A stretch of 64,000 bases of DNA. Origin: Bradyrhizobium ivorense. GTDB lineage: Bacteria; Pseudomonadota; Alphaproteobacteria; Rhizobiales; Xanthobacteraceae. The notes below the pieces were generated by a model. That model was not told the DNA's origin and searched no databases. It was given only the letters and a program-made list of their open reading frames with translations. Below, piece by piece: positions 63,289-64,000 of the stretch (its first letter is position 1; the number at the start of each line of letters is the position of its first letter). The stretch is taken from NCBI RefSeq assembly GCF_900696085.1, contig NZ_CAADFC020000033.1, forward strand, positions 186,001 to 250,000. The letters run 5' to 3'. A program made the position numbers and the translations under genes.

Positions 63289-63369
63289 TAGGACGATCGG
63301 CTGCTGCAAAATACGACATCGTGGACTATTCTGGCAGCCTCATCGTCCAACGGCGGAGCGAGGTTCCCG

Positions 63370-63615
63370 ATGAGCCACGTGGTCTACAAGGTCGTCCAGC
63401 ACGACGGCGGCTGGGCCTATACCGTCAACGGGGTGTTTTCGGAACCATTTCCAACCCACGCTGCGGCGCTTGCCGCGGCGCGGCGCGCCGCCAACGAGCA
63501 ACGGGTCCCCGGCCGCACCGAGGCGATCCAGTACGAGACCTCCGACGGCAAGTGGTTGACCGAAACCGCCGCCGGCAATGATCGCCCGGAGACCGAGGTC
63601 GAGGACGGGCGCTAA
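63370..63615 (+). CDS. DUF2188 family protein
   Basis: 81 residues; HVVYKVVQHDGGWAYTVNGV, then TEAIQYETSDGKWLTE, match DUF2188. Function unknown. GAGG precedes the ATG. Its stop overlaps the convergent gene. Confidence 0.82.
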   Translation: MSHVVYKVVQHDGGWAYTVNGVFSEPFPTHAAALAAARRAANEQRVPGRTEAIQYETSDGKWLTETAAGNDRPETEVEDGR

Positions 63616-64000
63616 AACGGAACCTGCACTCCGAGCCGATCGAAGAAGGCGCGGCCTCGGTCCGTGATCCGCAACGCGCGAGGAATGCGGTGCGGCGCAA
63701 CGCAGCGCGTATCGAGCAGTCGCGCCAGCACCGCGTTGGCGAACGGACCGGCGAGATGCGGCACGCGCTCGGTCCAGTCGTTGCAGAGCCGAAGTTGTGG
63801 CTGCTGCGCGGGATCGAACTCGATCGCTTCGGCGCGGCACCAGGCCAGCCCCTGTTCGGTGACATGACCGCCGCGGCCGTCGATCGCGACCAGCCGGCGG
63901 CGGATCAGTGCGTTGGACAACAGCACGCCGAGCTGGCCCGCCAGGTGATGATAGCAGGTCCGCGATTTCCTGAGCTGCTCGGCCGGCAGCGCCCGCTTGC
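63612..64000 (-). CDS. ArsR-like regulator, C-terminal part (5' end cut off)
   Basis: About 128 residues to the right edge, with no start in the window. The text RTCYHHLAGQLGVLLSNALI is the end of an ArsR-type winged helix with C-terminal helix, followed by a basic region ending RALRITDRGRAFFDRLGVQV. The family assignment is moderate because the HTH itself lies outside. Confidence 0.6.
   Translation of the reverse strand, partial: KRALPAEQLRKSRTCYHHLAGQLGVLLSNALIRRRLVAIDGRGGHVTEQGLAWCRAEAIEFDPAQQPQLRLCNDWTERVPHLAGPFANAVLARLLDTRCVAPHRIPRALRITDRGRAFFDRLGVQVPF

Overview
The window looks like chromosome from a Bradyrhizobium-type alphaproteobacterium (Rhizobiales). This is inferred from the high GC, the catabolic gene content, the DUF2277 and DUF2188 genes, and two intergenic repeat families resembling those I associate with this genus. 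No search could be run, so the assignment is an inference.

Layout. 1-5.1 kb: an amide-use locus. A solute-binding protein (cut by the window start), a formamidase/acetamidase and an amidase run leftward, divergent from an AmiC sensor and an AmiR ANTAR antiterminator; the amidase leader contains an attenuator-like terminator. 5.2-11.7 kb: an SLC13 remnant, an OmpR-type two-component system, two OB-fold-like proteins (one with a proline-rich repeat tail), an MFS permease and an ArsB-like carrier. 12.2-22.5 kb: a probable aromatic-acid locus with two MarR regulators, a Rieske oxygenase, a Rieske ferredoxin, two ACMSD-like amidohydrolases and a ferric/polyamine-type ABC importer with two binding proteins.

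23.3-37.5 kb: the main feature, a soluble di-iron monooxygenase (propane monooxygenase type, prm/mim) operon. Transcribed leftward, it runs alcohol dehydrogenase, two unknown small genes, large subunit, reductase, small subunit, coupling protein, amidohydrolase, DUF59 protein, divergent GroEL. It is flanked on both sides by closely similar AcoR-like sigma-54 activators. A near-consensus -24/-12 promoter and a perfect 21-bp palindrome lie in front of the first gene.

37.6-40.3 kb: an SseB-like gene and a HipBA toxin-antitoxin pair with four phased operator-like repeats. 40.4-47.8 kb: a sulfur-scavenging operon with dimethyl sulfone monooxygenase (sfnG), a complete branched-chain-amino-acid-type ABC importer and an acyl-CoA-dehydrogenase-like desulfurisation flavoprotein. 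49.0-54.0 kb: a small island next to tRNA-Pro(CGG), with a tyrosine integrase, an excisionase-like gene, and an uncharacterised pair of DUF2235 hydrolase plus membrane protein.

54.1-64 kb: mostly housekeeping genes (Sua5, a GlcD-like flavoprotein, YpeA, NudK, a GST, a J-domain protein, an SDR), a Fis-type HTH protein, a collagen-like protein, small proteins of unknown function, and two intergenic repeats (a 52-bp perfect inverted repeat and a 56-bp tandem repeat). Bases outside the listed genes are mostly short spacers; longer gene-free stretches are listed separately.
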